From NCBI GenBank assembly GCA_964472785.1, contig CAYYMH010000068.1, forward strand, positions 1 through 20,108: a stretch of 20,108 nt of DNA. The letters run 5' to 3'. The position numbers and the translations under genes were made by a program. Numbering within the stretch: position 1 is the stretch's first letter; every line of letters begins with the position of its first letter. Source of the stretch: CAYYMH01 sp964472785. GTDB lineage: Bacteria > Zhuqueibacterota > Zhuqueibacteria > Thermofontimicrobiales > Thermofontimicrobiaceae. The notes below the pieces were generated by a model, which was not told the origin of the DNA, did no database searches, and saw nothing but the letters and a program-made list of their open reading frames with translations. Positions 7,256-15,965 of the stretch are shown piece by piece.

Positions 7256-7289
7256 CTGTAAAATATATTTATTTCAATCAAGGAAAGCG

Positions 7290-7871
7290 ATGAACGATCT
7301 TTATCCGATATTTATCAAACTCTCAGGCAAGAAGTGTGTCGTTATTGGCGGCGGGAAAATCGCCTTTCGTAAAGTGAAAGCGCTATTGGCAGCACACGCG
7401 CAGGTCAAGATTATTAGCATTGATTTCTGTCCCGAGTTGGGAGCGATGATCGAAGAACAGGGATTGGATGCGACGAAAAGAGCGTTTCAGAAAGGGGATT
7501 TGGATGACGCGTTTTTAGCAATTGCTGCCACCAATGACCCGGCTGCCAATCAGCAAATCTGGGATGAAGCGAATCAGAAAAATATTCTTGTCAACATTGT
7601 CGATGTGCCGGAGTTGTGCAATTTCTATGTGCCCTCTGTTGTTCGCGACGGAGACCTGGCATTGGCGATTTCAACAAACGGGAAAGCACCGTATGTGTCC
7701 AAAAAACTTCGCATCTACCTGGAAAAATTATTAAGGAAATTGAGTTTAAAAGATTTGATTCAAAGCGTAGATCAAAAAAAGCAATCGCTGAAGCAATCGC
7801 TTCCTGATGATATCAAGGAACGCGAAAAACAAATCAAAGAATTTACTAACAATTTATTTAATAAGCTTTAA
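7290..7871 (+). CDS. Precorrin-2 dehydrogenase, possibly with sirohydrochlorin ferrochelatase activity (Met8/CysG N-domain type)
   Basis: 193 aa. The Rossmann motif VVIGGGKIAFRK (residues 18-29) binds NAD. D105 (VNIVD) and S128 (ISTNGKAP) match, even by number, the functional Asp and Ser of the CysG N-terminal half. It oxidises precorrin-2 to sirohydrochlorin and may insert iron to give siroheme. No separate CbiX/SirB chelatase is present in the window, which favours a bifunctional enzyme. It is the first gene of the heme operon and supplies the siroheme used by AhbA and AhbB. The ATG at 7290 has a good Shine-Dalgarno. The C-terminal 45 residues are lysine- and glutamine-rich. Confidence 0.92.
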   Translation: MNDLYPIFIKLSGKKCVVIGGGKIAFRKVKALLAAHAQVKIISIDFCPELGAMIEEQGLDATKRAFQKGDLDDAFLAIAATNDPAANQQIWDEANQKNILVNIVDVPELCNFYVPSVVRDGDLALAISTNGKAPYVSKKLRIYLEKLLRKLSLKDLIQSVDQKKQSLKQSLPDDIKEREKQIKEFTNNLFNKL

Positions 7872-7873
7872 TT

Positions 7874-9130
7874 ATGTCGATTATTGTTTACGGACTAAAC
7901 CACAAAACCGCACCGGTTGAAATTCGAGAAGCCCTGAGCTTCGATGACGAGGGCTGTATTCAGGTTAATGAGCAACTCATGACCCAGGATTGGCTCAGAG
8001 AATCTGTCGTGTTATCCACCTGTAATCGAACGGAAATATATGGCGTCATCGGTAACCATTCTCAACTGAACGGTGAACTGCCGAGGTTTTTATCACGTTT
8101 TATCACCGGCGAGAAAATATTGCCTGAAGATCTGTTTTATTATAAAAAAAACGAGAACGCTGTAAAGCAATTGCTTTCAGTGGCGAGTAGTCTTGATTCA
8201 CTGGTAATCGGCGAGGTTCAAATATTAGGGCAGGTGAAAAATGCGTATCGATTAGCAGCGGAGCAGAGCTCCACGGGTCTCATTTTAAACAAGTTATTCC
8301 ATTGTGCTTTCAGAGCCGGCAAACGGGTGCGGAACGAAACCAGAATTGGAGCGGGGGCTATTTCGGTCGCTTCTGTCGCCGTTGATTTAGCCAAAAAAAT
8401 CTTTGACGACTTTTCTGAAAAAAAAGCCGTTTTAGTTGGGGCTGGTGAGATGGCGGCACAGACAGTGGAGCATTTAAAGGGTCAAGGGGCAAAAAATATT
8501 GATATTATCAACCGCACTTTCAAGAATGCAAAAAAGCTGGCAGCTCAGCTCGGTGTCAATGCGGCTCCCTACGATAGATTGATAGATTTGATTCTGAGAG
8601 CAGACATCGTCGTCGCGTCAACGTCCGCGAAAAAACCGATTTTAAACAGCACGGCTATTTCAACCATTATGGAACAGCGCAAGAACCGCCCATTATTGTT
8701 GATTGACATTGCTGTCCCGCGTAACGTCGATCCCGACGCTAAACAAATTTACAACACATATCTTTATGATATCGATGATTTGAATGTCATTGTTGAGCAA
8801 AACTTGGGAGCTCGGAAAAATGAAATTCCGAAAGCGCGAAAAATAATCGATGAAGAAGTTAAAAATTTTATGAAATGGTATTATACGTTACCGGCACGCA
8901 ATACGATTCAGGATATTCAGCTTCACTTCGAACAAATCCGGAAAAAAGAAATTCACCGAAACAAAAAATATTTTGATGAATCTGATTGGGAACAAATGGA
9001 AAAATTTTCAAAAAGTCTGATGAAGAAATTTTTGCACAGTCCAATTATGAGACTCAAATCATGTTCTGAAACAGAAAATCTTTGTGAAAGCTGTACGGTC
9101 AAAGAAGTTTTCGGTGTGGAGGACGAATGA
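7874..9130 (+). CDS. hemA: Glutamyl-tRNA reductase
   Basis: 418 aa, full family length. It reduces glutamyl-tRNA(Glu) to glutamate-1-semialdehyde with NADPH, the committed step of C5 tetrapyrrole synthesis. The N-terminal GLNHKTAPVEIRE, catalytic C50 in LSTCNRTEIYG, the signature SLDSLVIGEVQILGQ (to residue 120), the nucleotide-binding LVGAGEMA (187-194) and DIAVPRNVDP (268-277) are all intact. A spinal helix and C-terminal dimerisation domain follow. The extreme C-terminus carries C397, C404 and C407, a CxxC-plus-Cys cluster outside the catalytic core. It starts 2 nt after met8 with no clear Shine-Dalgarno and ends in a 4-nt overlap with hemC, both indicating translational coupling. Confidence 0.98.
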   Translation: MSIIVYGLNHKTAPVEIREALSFDDEGCIQVNEQLMTQDWLRESVVLSTCNRTEIYGVIGNHSQLNGELPRFLSRFITGEKILPEDLFYYKKNENAVKQLLSVASSLDSLVIGEVQILGQVKNAYRLAAEQSSTGLILNKLFHCAFRAGKRVRNETRIGAGAISVASVAVDLAKKIFDDFSEKKAVLVGAGEMAAQTVEHLKGQGAKNIDIINRTFKNAKKLAAQLGVNAAPYDRLIDLILRADIVVASTSAKKPILNSTAISTIMEQRKNRPLLLIDIAVPRNVDPDAKQIYNTYLYDIDDLNVIVEQNLGARKNEIPKARKIIDEEVKNFMKWYYTLPARNTIQDIQLHFEQIRKKEIHRNKKYFDESDWEQMEKFSKSLMKKFLHSPIMRLKSCSETENLCESCTVKEVFGVEDE

Positions 9131-10071
9131 AAGAAAGCAGAATAATCATTGGTACCCGTGGGAGCCGCTTGGCGTTAGCTCAATCTGAACTTGTGAAGTC
9201 TCTTTTGGAGAAAATTTATCTGAAAATAAAAGTTGAATTGAAAATAATCAAAACCAAAGGCGATATTATCCAAAACACGCCGTTGGCGAAAATTGGTGAC
9301 AAAGGACTCTTCACGAAAGAAATTGAGGATGCGCTGATCAATAATGAAATTGACATGGCGGTTCACAGCATGAAGGATCTTCCCACCAAACTCCCGGATG
9401 GATTAGAGATTGGCGCTATTTTAAAGCGGGAAGACCCGAGAGACGCCTTTATTTCAAAAAAATATCAACGATTTGCTGATTTACCGGCTGGCGCTGTTGT
9501 GGCTACCTCGAGTTTGCGACGCCGTGCCAATGTGTTGATGAACCGACCGGACATAAAACTGGTGGATATTCGGGGAAATGTGGATACACGTTTACGCAAG
9601 TTGATTAAATTCGATTATGACGGTATATTATTGGCTGTTGCCGGTCTGCGAAGGTCGGGCTACGACAGCGAAATTACAGAAATTATCAGTGAGGATCTAA
9701 TGCTTCCGGCAGTGGCTCAGGGAGCGCTTGGCATCGAGATAAGGATGAAAGACGAATTGATGTCCAAACTGTTGTCGCTGATCAGCGATGAGTCAACCAC
9801 TCAGTGCGTCATTGCTGAACGGGCGTTTTTGCGAACGCTCGAGGGTGGCTGCCAGGTGCCGATTGGCGCTCTGGCTCAAATTGAGGACGATAAAATTGTA
9901 CTGAAAGGAATTGTCTCTGATTTGGACGGAGAACCCTATTTCAAAGGAAGCCGGAAAGGTGAGCAGGATCAGGGCGAAGAAATCGGACGTAAATTAGCAG
10001 AACAATTGCTAAGTCAAGGTGCAAAACAAATACTGGAAAAAATATATCGTGAACATCGACAAGCAAAATAA
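9127..10071 (+). CDS. hemC: Porphobilinogen deaminase (hydroxymethylbilane synthase)
   Basis: 314 aa. It polymerises four porphobilinogen units to hydroxymethylbilane. The N-terminal IIIGTRGSRLALAQ, catalytic D84 (SMKDLP), the arginine-rich SSLRRRA (about 128-134) and the dipyrromethane-anchoring C242 in LEGGCQVP are all present and numbered as in the E. coli enzyme. GGAGGA at 9118-9123 precedes the ATG, which overlaps the hemA stop by 4 nt. The 3' end overlaps the start of the next gene. Confidence 0.98.
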   Translation: MKESRIIIGTRGSRLALAQSELVKSLLEKIYLKIKVELKIIKTKGDIIQNTPLAKIGDKGLFTKEIEDALINNEIDMAVHSMKDLPTKLPDGLEIGAILKREDPRDAFISKKYQRFADLPAGAVVATSSLRRRANVLMNRPDIKLVDIRGNVDTRLRKLIKFDYDGILLAVAGLRRSGYDSEITEIISEDLMLPAVAQGALGIEIRMKDELMSKLLSLISDESTTQCVIAERAFLRTLEGGCQVPIGALAQIEDDKIVLKGIVSDLDGEPYFKGSRKGEQDQGEEIGRKLAEQLLSQGAKQILEKIYREHRQAK

Positions 10072-11590
10072 AGGAAAAGTGATTTTGGTCGGGGCTGGCC
10101 CCGGCGATCCGGCATTAATTACAGTGAAGGGGATGGATTGTATCCGGAAAGCAGATGTGTTGGTCTATGATTTTTTAGCCAATGAAAAGTTTTTGGATCA
10201 TTGCACGCCAAACGCGGAAAGAATCTATGTCGGTAAAAAAGGCGGTGACCATACGTTGTCTCAGGACGAAATCAATCAACTGCTGATAAATAAGTCAAAA
10301 GAAGGCAAACTGGTTGTGCGGCTTAAAGGCGGAGACCCGCTCATTTTTGGTCGCGGTGGAGAGGAAATTTTAGCACTCCAAAAGCAGGATATCAACTTTG
10401 AAGTTGTTCCCGGTATTACCGCCGGAACCGCCGCTTTAACTTACACCGGAATTCCCGGGACACACCGGGGAGACGCCACGTCGATTTCCTTTATCACAGG
10501 ACACGAAGATCCCACAAAAGAGAAGTCCGGCTTGAATTGGCAAGCCATCGCTAAAATGAATGGCACGCTGGTCTTTTACATGGGCGTTAAAAATTTGCCC
10601 AGTATTGTCGATCAATTATTGGCACATGGAAAACCAGCGGACACCCCGGTCGCGTTGGTGCGATGGGGAACAACCCCAAATCAGGAAACAATTCAGGGCA
10701 ATTTAGCGGACATTGCAAGCATTGCCAGGCGGGAGAATTTCAAACCACCGGCGCTGATTATTGTCGGAGAGGTGGTCGATTATCGCCCAAAAATGAACTG
10801 GTTCGAGCGATTGCCTTTGTTTGGGAAGCGAATCGTGGTGACTCGCGCCCGGGCACAAAGCAGTGATCTCGTACAGGAATTGGGCTCTTTAGGCGCGGAG
10901 GTCATTGAGTTTCCAACGATTAAAATCGTACCGCCGGATTCCTGGGGACCGCTGGATCACGCAATAAAAAATCTTCAGCAATACGATTGGGTGATCTTTA
11001 CCAGTGTGAATGGCGTGGAAAGTTTTGAACAACGGTTGGTACATTTGGGCTTTGACGCGAGAAAACTCGGGCATATTAAAGTTGCGGCTATTGGGCCGGC
11101 AACCGCAGAACGTATCCAGAAGATGGGTGTTCGAGCCGATATTCAGCCGGAGAAATTTGTCGCAGAGTCTCTAATCGAAGCGCTCAATCAACAGGCATTG
11201 GTGGAGAAGAATAAATTTTTATTACCCCGTGCGGACAAAGCACGGTCGTTGTTAAAAGATGCGTTAATAAAGGCGGGAGCCAGTGTTGATGAGATTGTTG
11301 CCTATCAAACAATCATCGAATCAAATCACCGAAAAGATGTTTTGCAGAAATTAAAAAACGGCAACCTGGATTTGATAACATTTACAAGTTCGTCCACGGT
11401 AAAGAATTTTGTGGATATTGTGGGTAACGATCATTTATCCCTGTTAAAGGATGTTCCAATTGCCAGTATCGGTCCGATCACCAAAAAAACGGCTGACCAA
11501 TACGGCTTAAAAACAGAGTTGATGCCGGAAGAATATACCATTCCGGGGCTAATTGAGGAAATAAAGAAAAAGTATAAAAATAGAGGATAA
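10049..11590 (+). CDS. cobA-hemD: Fused uroporphyrinogen-III C-methyltransferase / uroporphyrinogen-III synthase
   Basis: About 513 aa from the GTG at 10049. Residues about 8-245 are the SAM-dependent methyltransferase (VGAGPGDPALITVKG, RLKGGDPLIFGRGGEE, VVPGITAG), which converts uroporphyrinogen III to precorrin-2. Residues about 258-508 are the HemD domain (GKRIVVTRARAQ, DWVIFTSVNGVESF, ITFTSSSTVKNF), which closes hydroxymethylbilane to uroporphyrinogen III. Such fusions are known in several anaerobes and channel flux toward siroheme. An upstream GTG at 10019 would add 10 residues; I prefer 10049 because the family starts close to GKVxLVGAGPGD. Either start overlaps hemC (by 23 or 53 nt). 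Confidence 0.94.
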   Translation: MNIDKQNKGKVILVGAGPGDPALITVKGMDCIRKADVLVYDFLANEKFLDHCTPNAERIYVGKKGGDHTLSQDEINQLLINKSKEGKLVVRLKGGDPLIFGRGGEEILALQKQDINFEVVPGITAGTAALTYTGIPGTHRGDATSISFITGHEDPTKEKSGLNWQAIAKMNGTLVFYMGVKNLPSIVDQLLAHGKPADTPVALVRWGTTPNQETIQGNLADIASIARRENFKPPALIIVGEVVDYRPKMNWFERLPLFGKRIVVTRARAQSSDLVQELGSLGAEVIEFPTIKIVPPDSWGPLDHAIKNLQQYDWVIFTSVNGVESFEQRLVHLGFDARKLGHIKVAAIGPATAERIQKMGVRADIQPEKFVAESLIEALNQQALVEKNKFLLPRADKARSLLKDALIKAGASVDEIVAYQTIIESNHRKDVLQKLKNGNLDLITFTSSSTVKNFVDIVGNDHLSLLKDVPIASIGPITKKTADQYGLKTELMPEEYTIPGLIEEIKKKYKNRG

Positions 11591-11594
11591 TCAA

Positions 11595-12851
11595 TTGATC
11601 GGTATTTCAAAATTATATTGTGGGACAGTGGAAGCCTCTGATCCGCTTCGCTACGGGAGGCAGTCAAAAAGTTTACCATCCAATTTGCTTCAGTTTTCCA
11701 AAGACAAAAAACCGGTTGTCGTGTGGAACGTTGGAAGGCGCTGTAATCTTAAGTGCGTCCACTGTTATTCATCCTCAAAAAACAAATATTACGCGGACGA
11801 GCTGACCACATCTCAGGGGAAAGCATTGATCGATGATCTGGCGGATTTCGGCTCACCGGTCATTCTCTTCTCAGGCGGAGAACCGTTGATGCGGGAAGAT
11901 TTGCTGGAACTGGCAAAATACGCAACCTCAAAAAAAATGAGAGCGGTTATTTCAACAAATGGAACACTCATTTCTCGCGACATTGCAAAAGATTTGAAAA
12001 GCGTTGGACTCTCCTATGTCGGTGTGAGCCTGGATGGTGTGGGAGAAACCAACGATCGTTTTCGGGGTAAGAAAGGCGCTTTTGATCTGGCCTTAAATGG
12101 CATTCGGAATTGTCAGGAAGCCGGGATCAAAGTTGGCTTGCGGTTTACAATCAACAAAAGAAATGCCGCTGACATTCCGGCGATTTTTAAATTACTGGAA
12201 GAAGAAAACATTCCCAGGGTTTGCTTTTATCATTTGGTCTATTCGGGAAGAGGCAGTAAATTGGTCGAAGAAGATTTGACTAAAGAGGAGACGCGACGGG
12301 TAGTGGATCAAATCATCGATTTGACTGCTGATTTGCATCGCCGAAACAAACCAAAAGAGGTGCTCACGGTGGATAACCACGCCGACGGTGTTTATTTGTA
12401 TTTGCGGCTCTTGCGAGAGAATCCGGAGCGCGCGGAACAGGTGTTAAAATTATTGAACATGAATGGCGGAAACAGTTCAGGCCATGGCATCGGCTGCGTG
12501 AGCTGGGATGGTCAGGTGCATGCAGATCAGTTTTGGCGGCACTATTCGTTCGGAAATGTGAAGGAAAGAAAGTTTAGCGAAATCTGGACGGATTTCAGCA
12601 ATCCGCTCATGAAAAAACTGAAATATAAAGTACCTCATTTAAAAAGACGCTGTGCTGCCTGCCAATGGAAAAATGTGTGCGGGGGGAACTTCAGAGTACG
12701 GGCAGAGGCTGTCAGCGGAGACGTGTGGGCGCCTGATTCGGCGTGTTATTTAACAGATGCAGAAATCGGATTGGAAAATGAATCAAATGCTTCTGCAACC
12801 GAGAATGTTTCAAATCAAAATAATGAGGGTGCTTGTTTTGAAACGATGTAA
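11595..12851 (+). CDS. ahbC: Radical SAM 12,18-didecarboxysiroheme deacetylase (Fe-coproporphyrin III synthase)
   Basis: 418 aa. The start MIGISKLYCGTVE is characteristic of AhbC, and the SAM cluster motif is C50-x3-C54-x2-C57 (CNLKCVHC) with GGEP at 94-97. A SPASM-like C-terminal cysteine set (C311, C353, C356, C362, C384) would hold an auxiliary 4Fe-4S cluster. It removes the acetate side chains of didecarboxysiroheme to give Fe-coproporphyrin III. The start is a TTG at 11595, 4 nt after hemD, with AGAGG 8 nt upstream. The related NirJ (heme d1) is an alternative, but the ahbA, ahbB and ahbD neighbours favour AhbC. The tail after residue 391 is low-complexity and ends with an extra C414. 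Confidence 0.92.
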   Translation: MIGISKLYCGTVEASDPLRYGRQSKSLPSNLLQFSKDKKPVVVWNVGRRCNLKCVHCYSSSKNKYYADELTTSQGKALIDDLADFGSPVILFSGGEPLMREDLLELAKYATSKKMRAVISTNGTLISRDIAKDLKSVGLSYVGVSLDGVGETNDRFRGKKGAFDLALNGIRNCQEAGIKVGLRFTINKRNAADIPAIFKLLEEENIPRVCFYHLVYSGRGSKLVEEDLTKEETRRVVDQIIDLTADLHRRNKPKEVLTVDNHADGVYLYLRLLRENPERAEQVLKLLNMNGGNSSGHGIGCVSWDGQVHADQFWRHYSFGNVKERKFSEIWTDFSNPLMKKLKYKVPHLKRRCAACQWKNVCGGNFRVRAEAVSGDVWAPDSACYLTDAEIGLENESNASATENVSNQNNEGACFETM

Positions 12852-12906
12852 TAAGACCAGATAAAATCAAGGAAACTGACGGTCAATATTTTGGAGGAGA
12901 AAAGTT

Positions 12907-13878
12907 ATGGGATTTCCAATTAACCGGATGCGAAGACTCCGGAAAAATGAAGATTTACGCCGCATGGTTCGGGAGACAAAACTATCTGTTGATGATTTTA
13001 TTTTCCCTGTTTTTGTACAACCGGGAGAAGGGGTAAAGCAGGAAATTTCTTCAATGCCGGGTAATTTTCGCTTTTCAATCGATGAGCTCGTCAAAGAAAT
13101 GGAGTATGTAAAATCACTCGGCATTCCGGCGGTCATGTTTTTCGGCATTCCAGAAAAAAAGGATGAGCAAGGTTCAGAAGGATTTGCTGAAAACGGGATC
13201 ATTCAAAAAGCAGTTCGGGCGGTCAAAAAAGAAGTGCCGGATTTATTGCTCATTACAGACGTTTGCTTTTGTGAATATACCAGCCACGGACACTGCGGCT
13301 GTATCATCGATCAGGATGTGGATAATGATACAACACTGGAGTGGTTGACGAAAATGGCTGTGTCCCACGCACAAGCCGGGGCTGATATCGTGGCGCCGTC
13401 TGATATGATGGACGGCCGAGTTGCTGCGATCCGGACCGGACTCGATCAAAACGGATTTAAAAATATTCCGATACTGTCTTATGCCGCAAAATTTGCGTCA
13501 GCCTTTTACGGTCCTTTTCGCGATGCAGCGGATTCTGCGCCGGAATTTGGTGACCGCCGTTCCTATCAGATGGATCCGGCGAACGGTGATGAAGCAATAA
13601 GAGAAGTGGAATTGGATATCGAAGAAGGTGCCGATATTGTAATGGTCAAACCGGCGCTTCCCTATCTCGATGTCATTCGGCGCGTGAAGGATAAATTTCA
13701 GATGCCCACAGCCGCTTATAACGTAAGTGGTGAGTTTGCCATGGTAAAGGCGGCAGAAAAGATGGGCTGGATCGATGGAGAGCGGGTGATGATGGAATCG
13801 TTGTTATCGATAAAACGGGCTGGCGCTGATTTGATTTTAACCTATTTTGCAAAGGATGCGGCACAATTGCTTTCATAG
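12907..13878 (+). CDS. hemB: Porphobilinogen synthase (delta-aminolevulinic acid dehydratase)
   Basis: 323 aa. It condenses two ALA molecules to porphobilinogen. Schiff-base lysines are K195 (SYAAKFASAF) and K248 (MVKPALPYLD). The zinc-type active-site cysteines C120, C122 and C130 (DVCFCEYTSHGHC) are present, so this is the zinc-dependent class. GGAGGA at 12893-12898 gives a strong ribosome-binding site. The 55-nt gap from ahbC is the largest inside the operon; no promoter or terminator is evident there. Confidence 0.98.
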   Translation: MGFPINRMRRLRKNEDLRRMVRETKLSVDDFIFPVFVQPGEGVKQEISSMPGNFRFSIDELVKEMEYVKSLGIPAVMFFGIPEKKDEQGSEGFAENGIIQKAVRAVKKEVPDLLLITDVCFCEYTSHGHCGCIIDQDVDNDTTLEWLTKMAVSHAQAGADIVAPSDMMDGRVAAIRTGLDQNGFKNIPILSYAAKFASAFYGPFRDAADSAPEFGDRRSYQMDPANGDEAIREVELDIEEGADIVMVKPALPYLDVIRRVKDKFQMPTAAYNVSGEFAMVKAAEKMGWIDGERVMMESLLSIKRAGADLILTYFAKDAAQLLS

Positions 13879-13902
13879 CGAAATTGTTTTGGAGAGAATT
13901 TT

Positions 13903-14997
13903 ATGCACGGATCAAAAAAATATCTTCCCAGATTAATCGCCTGGGAAATTACCCGAAGCTGTGAGTTGAACTGTGTTCACTGCCGGGCAGCAGCGCGCTA
14001 CGGACCTTACAGCAACGAACTTAGTACGGATGAAATTTTTAAAACGCTGGACAATATCGCTGGCTTTGCTAAACCGATTATTATCATCACCGGCGGCGAT
14101 CCGATGCTGCGGGGTGATGTGTTCGATATTGCAAAATATGGCACCTCACTGGGGTTACGGATGGTGATGGCTCCCTGCGGTAAACCAATGTCTGATGAAA
14201 CCGTGCAAAAAATAATCGATTCGGGGATTAAAAGGATCAGTATTAGCATCGATGGTGCGACTGCTGAAAGCCATGATGCGTTCCGGAGAGTGGCCGGCTC
14301 GTTTGATGATTCGATACAGGCAATGGAGGCTTCAAGAAGACAGGGGCTGGAGTTTCAAATAAACACAACAATTACGAAACAAAATGTGAATGAATTACCG
14401 GAAATTTTAAAATTGGCAGAGAACGTAGGCGCCGTTGCTTTTAATCCGTTCCTGTTGGTGCCAACCGGACGCGGTAAAGAACTTGCCGATCAGGAAATAT
14501 CGCCCGAAGAGTATGAACGGGTTTTGAATTGGATTTATGATCAGCGCGAGAAATCAAAGATTCAATTTAAACCGACTTGCGCGCCGCATTATTACCGAAT
14601 ATTCCGACAACGTGAGAAAGAAAAAGGGCGGAAAGTAACACCGGAAACTCACGGGTTGGACGCGATGTCCAAAGGATGTATGGGAGGGCAGTCTTTTGCT
14701 TTCATTTCTCACACGGGCAAAGTTCAGATCTGCGGATTTTTAGAAACCGAGTGTGGCGATGTGCGCGCCGCTGATTATAATTTCAAATACATCTGGGATA
14801 CCTCCCCGGTTTTTCTCCAAATGCGGGATTTGGATGGCTATCACGGTCGCTGCGGATATTGTGAATATCGAACGGTATGTGGCGGCTGCCGGGCACGTGC
14901 TTTTGCGACTACCGGAGATTACCTTGATGAAGAACCTTACTGTATTTATCAACCAAAATCAAAACCGAAAAACAGGCTCGCGGAGATGAAAGCTTAA
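13903..14997 (+). CDS. ahbD: Radical SAM heme synthase (Fe-coproporphyrin III oxidative decarboxylase)
   Basis: 364 aa. It decarboxylates the two propionates of Fe-coproporphyrin III to vinyls, giving heme b. The radical SAM motif is C20-x3-C24-x2-C27 (CELNCVHC), GGDP is at 64-67, and a SPASM-type cysteine set (C259, C277, C317, C320, C326, C329, C347) suggests an auxiliary cluster. The start region LPRLIAWEITRSC is typical of AhbD. GGAGAG at 13891-13896 precedes the ATG. Its stop overlaps the ahbA start by one base (TAATG), a reinitiation arrangement. Oxygen sensitivity is expected for the family. Confidence 0.92.
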   Translation: MHGSKKYLPRLIAWEITRSCELNCVHCRAAARYGPYSNELSTDEIFKTLDNIAGFAKPIIIITGGDPMLRGDVFDIAKYGTSLGLRMVMAPCGKPMSDETVQKIIDSGIKRISISIDGATAESHDAFRRVAGSFDDSIQAMEASRRQGLEFQINTTITKQNVNELPEILKLAENVGAVAFNPFLLVPTGRGKELADQEISPEEYERVLNWIYDQREKSKIQFKPTCAPHYYRIFRQREKEKGRKVTPETHGLDAMSKGCMGGQSFAFISHTGKVQICGFLETECGDVRAADYNFKYIWDTSPVFLQMRDLDGYHGRCGYCEYRTVCGGCRARAFATTGDYLDEEPYCIYQPKSKPKNRLAEMKA

Positions 14998-15449
14998 TGG
15001 ATAAATTGGACAGGAAAATACTTGACATCATTCAGGATGAGATTCCCATCGATAAAAGACCGTTCAGAAAAATCGGCGAACAGCTTAACTTGCCTGAAAG
15101 CGAAATTATTCAGAGAATTCAACGGTTGAAAGATGAAAAGATCATCCGGCGAGTTGGGGGCAGTTTTAATTCACAGCGGCTCGGATACCATAGTTTATTA
15201 GTCGCGGCAAAAGTACCCGAAGATAGATTGGAGCGGACAGCGATAATTTTAAACCAGTATGTCGGCGTTACTCATAACTATCAACGGGATCATGCATATA
15301 ACCTCTGGTTCACATTAACAGCACCTTCCGAGCACCGTCTGTACGAGTTGCTTGAACATTTAAAACGTGAAACAGGAATCGTTGCTATGGTCCCGTTGCC
15401 TGCTTTAAAAAAATTTAAAATACGAGTTCAATTCAAGATGGAATTTTGA
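14997..15449 (+). CDS. ahbA: Siroheme decarboxylase, AhbA subunit
   Basis: 150 aa Lrp/AsnC-like protein: an N-terminal helix-turn-helix (about 1-55) and a C-terminal RAM-like domain. In this family the regulator fold has become an enzyme. The motif THNYQRDHAYNLWFTL (92-107) carries the conserved His and Arg of siroheme decarboxylases. With AhbB it removes the carboxylates of two acetate groups of siroheme to give 12,18-didecarboxysiroheme. It could be misread as an Lrp transcription factor; the context and motif argue otherwise. Confidence 0.9.
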   Translation: MDKLDRKILDIIQDEIPIDKRPFRKIGEQLNLPESEIIQRIQRLKDEKIIRRVGGSFNSQRLGYHSLLVAAKVPEDRLERTAIILNQYVGVTHNYQRDHAYNLWFTLTAPSEHRLYELLEHLKRETGIVAMVPLPALKKFKIRVQFKMEF

Positions 15450-15452
15450 AAT

Positions 15453-15965
15453 ATGAAGGAAAAAACAGACGAACAAAAGTTTAGTCCCAAAGAAATTGAG
15501 TTGATAAAATTGTTACAGGAGGAGATTCCGCTTATTGAAGAGCCGTTTAGCGAAATTGCCGAACGATTAGATGTGTCAGAAGATTGGGTCTTCCGGACTT
15601 TGCAAAGATGGAAGGATGAAAAAAAGTTGAGAGGAATTCGAGCCATTTTGTATCATCGTCAGGCGGGGTACACGTCCAACGGCTTGTCGGTTTGGGCGGT
15701 TCCGGAAGAAATGATTGAAGATGTCGGGAGAGAGATCGCATCTTACGCATCTGTCAGTCATTGCTACCAAAGACCCCAGTTGCCGGATTGGAATTATAAT
15801 CTTTACGCGATGATCCATGCAAAAACTCAGGATGAAGTTGAAGCAATCGTTAGAGAAATCAGTGAAAAAATTGGTATTGATGATTATAAAATTTTGTATA
15901 GTCTGAAAGAATTCAAAAAGAAAAGCATGAAGTATTTTGTCTCAGAAATCGAGGGAGGAAGATGA
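15453..15965 (+). CDS. ahbB: Siroheme decarboxylase, AhbB subunit
   Basis: 170 aa paralogue of the preceding gene with the same Lrp/AsnC-like layout. VSHCYQRPQLPDWNYNLYAM (101-120) includes conserved H103 and the characteristic DWNYN insertion of the beta-type subunit. It forms the heteromeric decarboxylase with AhbA. It starts 3 nt after ahbA and its stop overlaps the hemL ATG by 4 nt. Confidence 0.9.
   Translation: MKEKTDEQKFSPKEIELIKLLQEEIPLIEEPFSEIAERLDVSEDWVFRTLQRWKDEKKLRGIRAILYHRQAGYTSNGLSVWAVPEEMIEDVGREIASYASVSHCYQRPQLPDWNYNLYAMIHAKTQDEVEAIVREISEKIGIDDYKILYSLKEFKKKSMKYFVSEIEGGR

Larger units (their letters stand above)
6960..7289. other. Intergenic region between the IDH-family gene and the heme operon
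   Basis: It holds a rho-independent terminator at the left (6992-7029), then about 260 nt of AT-rich sequence that must contain the heme operon promoter. Clustered dyad symmetry at 7111-7163 and a weak sigma-54-like element at 7241-7255 are described separately. The Shine-Dalgarno AAGGAAAG at 7280-7287 serves the first heme gene. I see no RNA gene or open reading frame worth calling. Confidence 0.7.

Noticed and set aside
11595..14997. Radical SAM genes as heme d1 (NirJ) or peptide-maturase enzymes
   Set aside because: No nirS, nirF, nirN or precursor peptide gene is nearby. The pair fits AhbC and AhbD beside AhbA, AhbB and a full heme pathway.
14997..15965. AhbA and AhbB genes as Lrp/AsnC transcription factors
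   Set aside because: They have the fold, but the HNYQR/HCYQR motifs and the position between ahbD and hemL match siroheme decarboxylase subunits.
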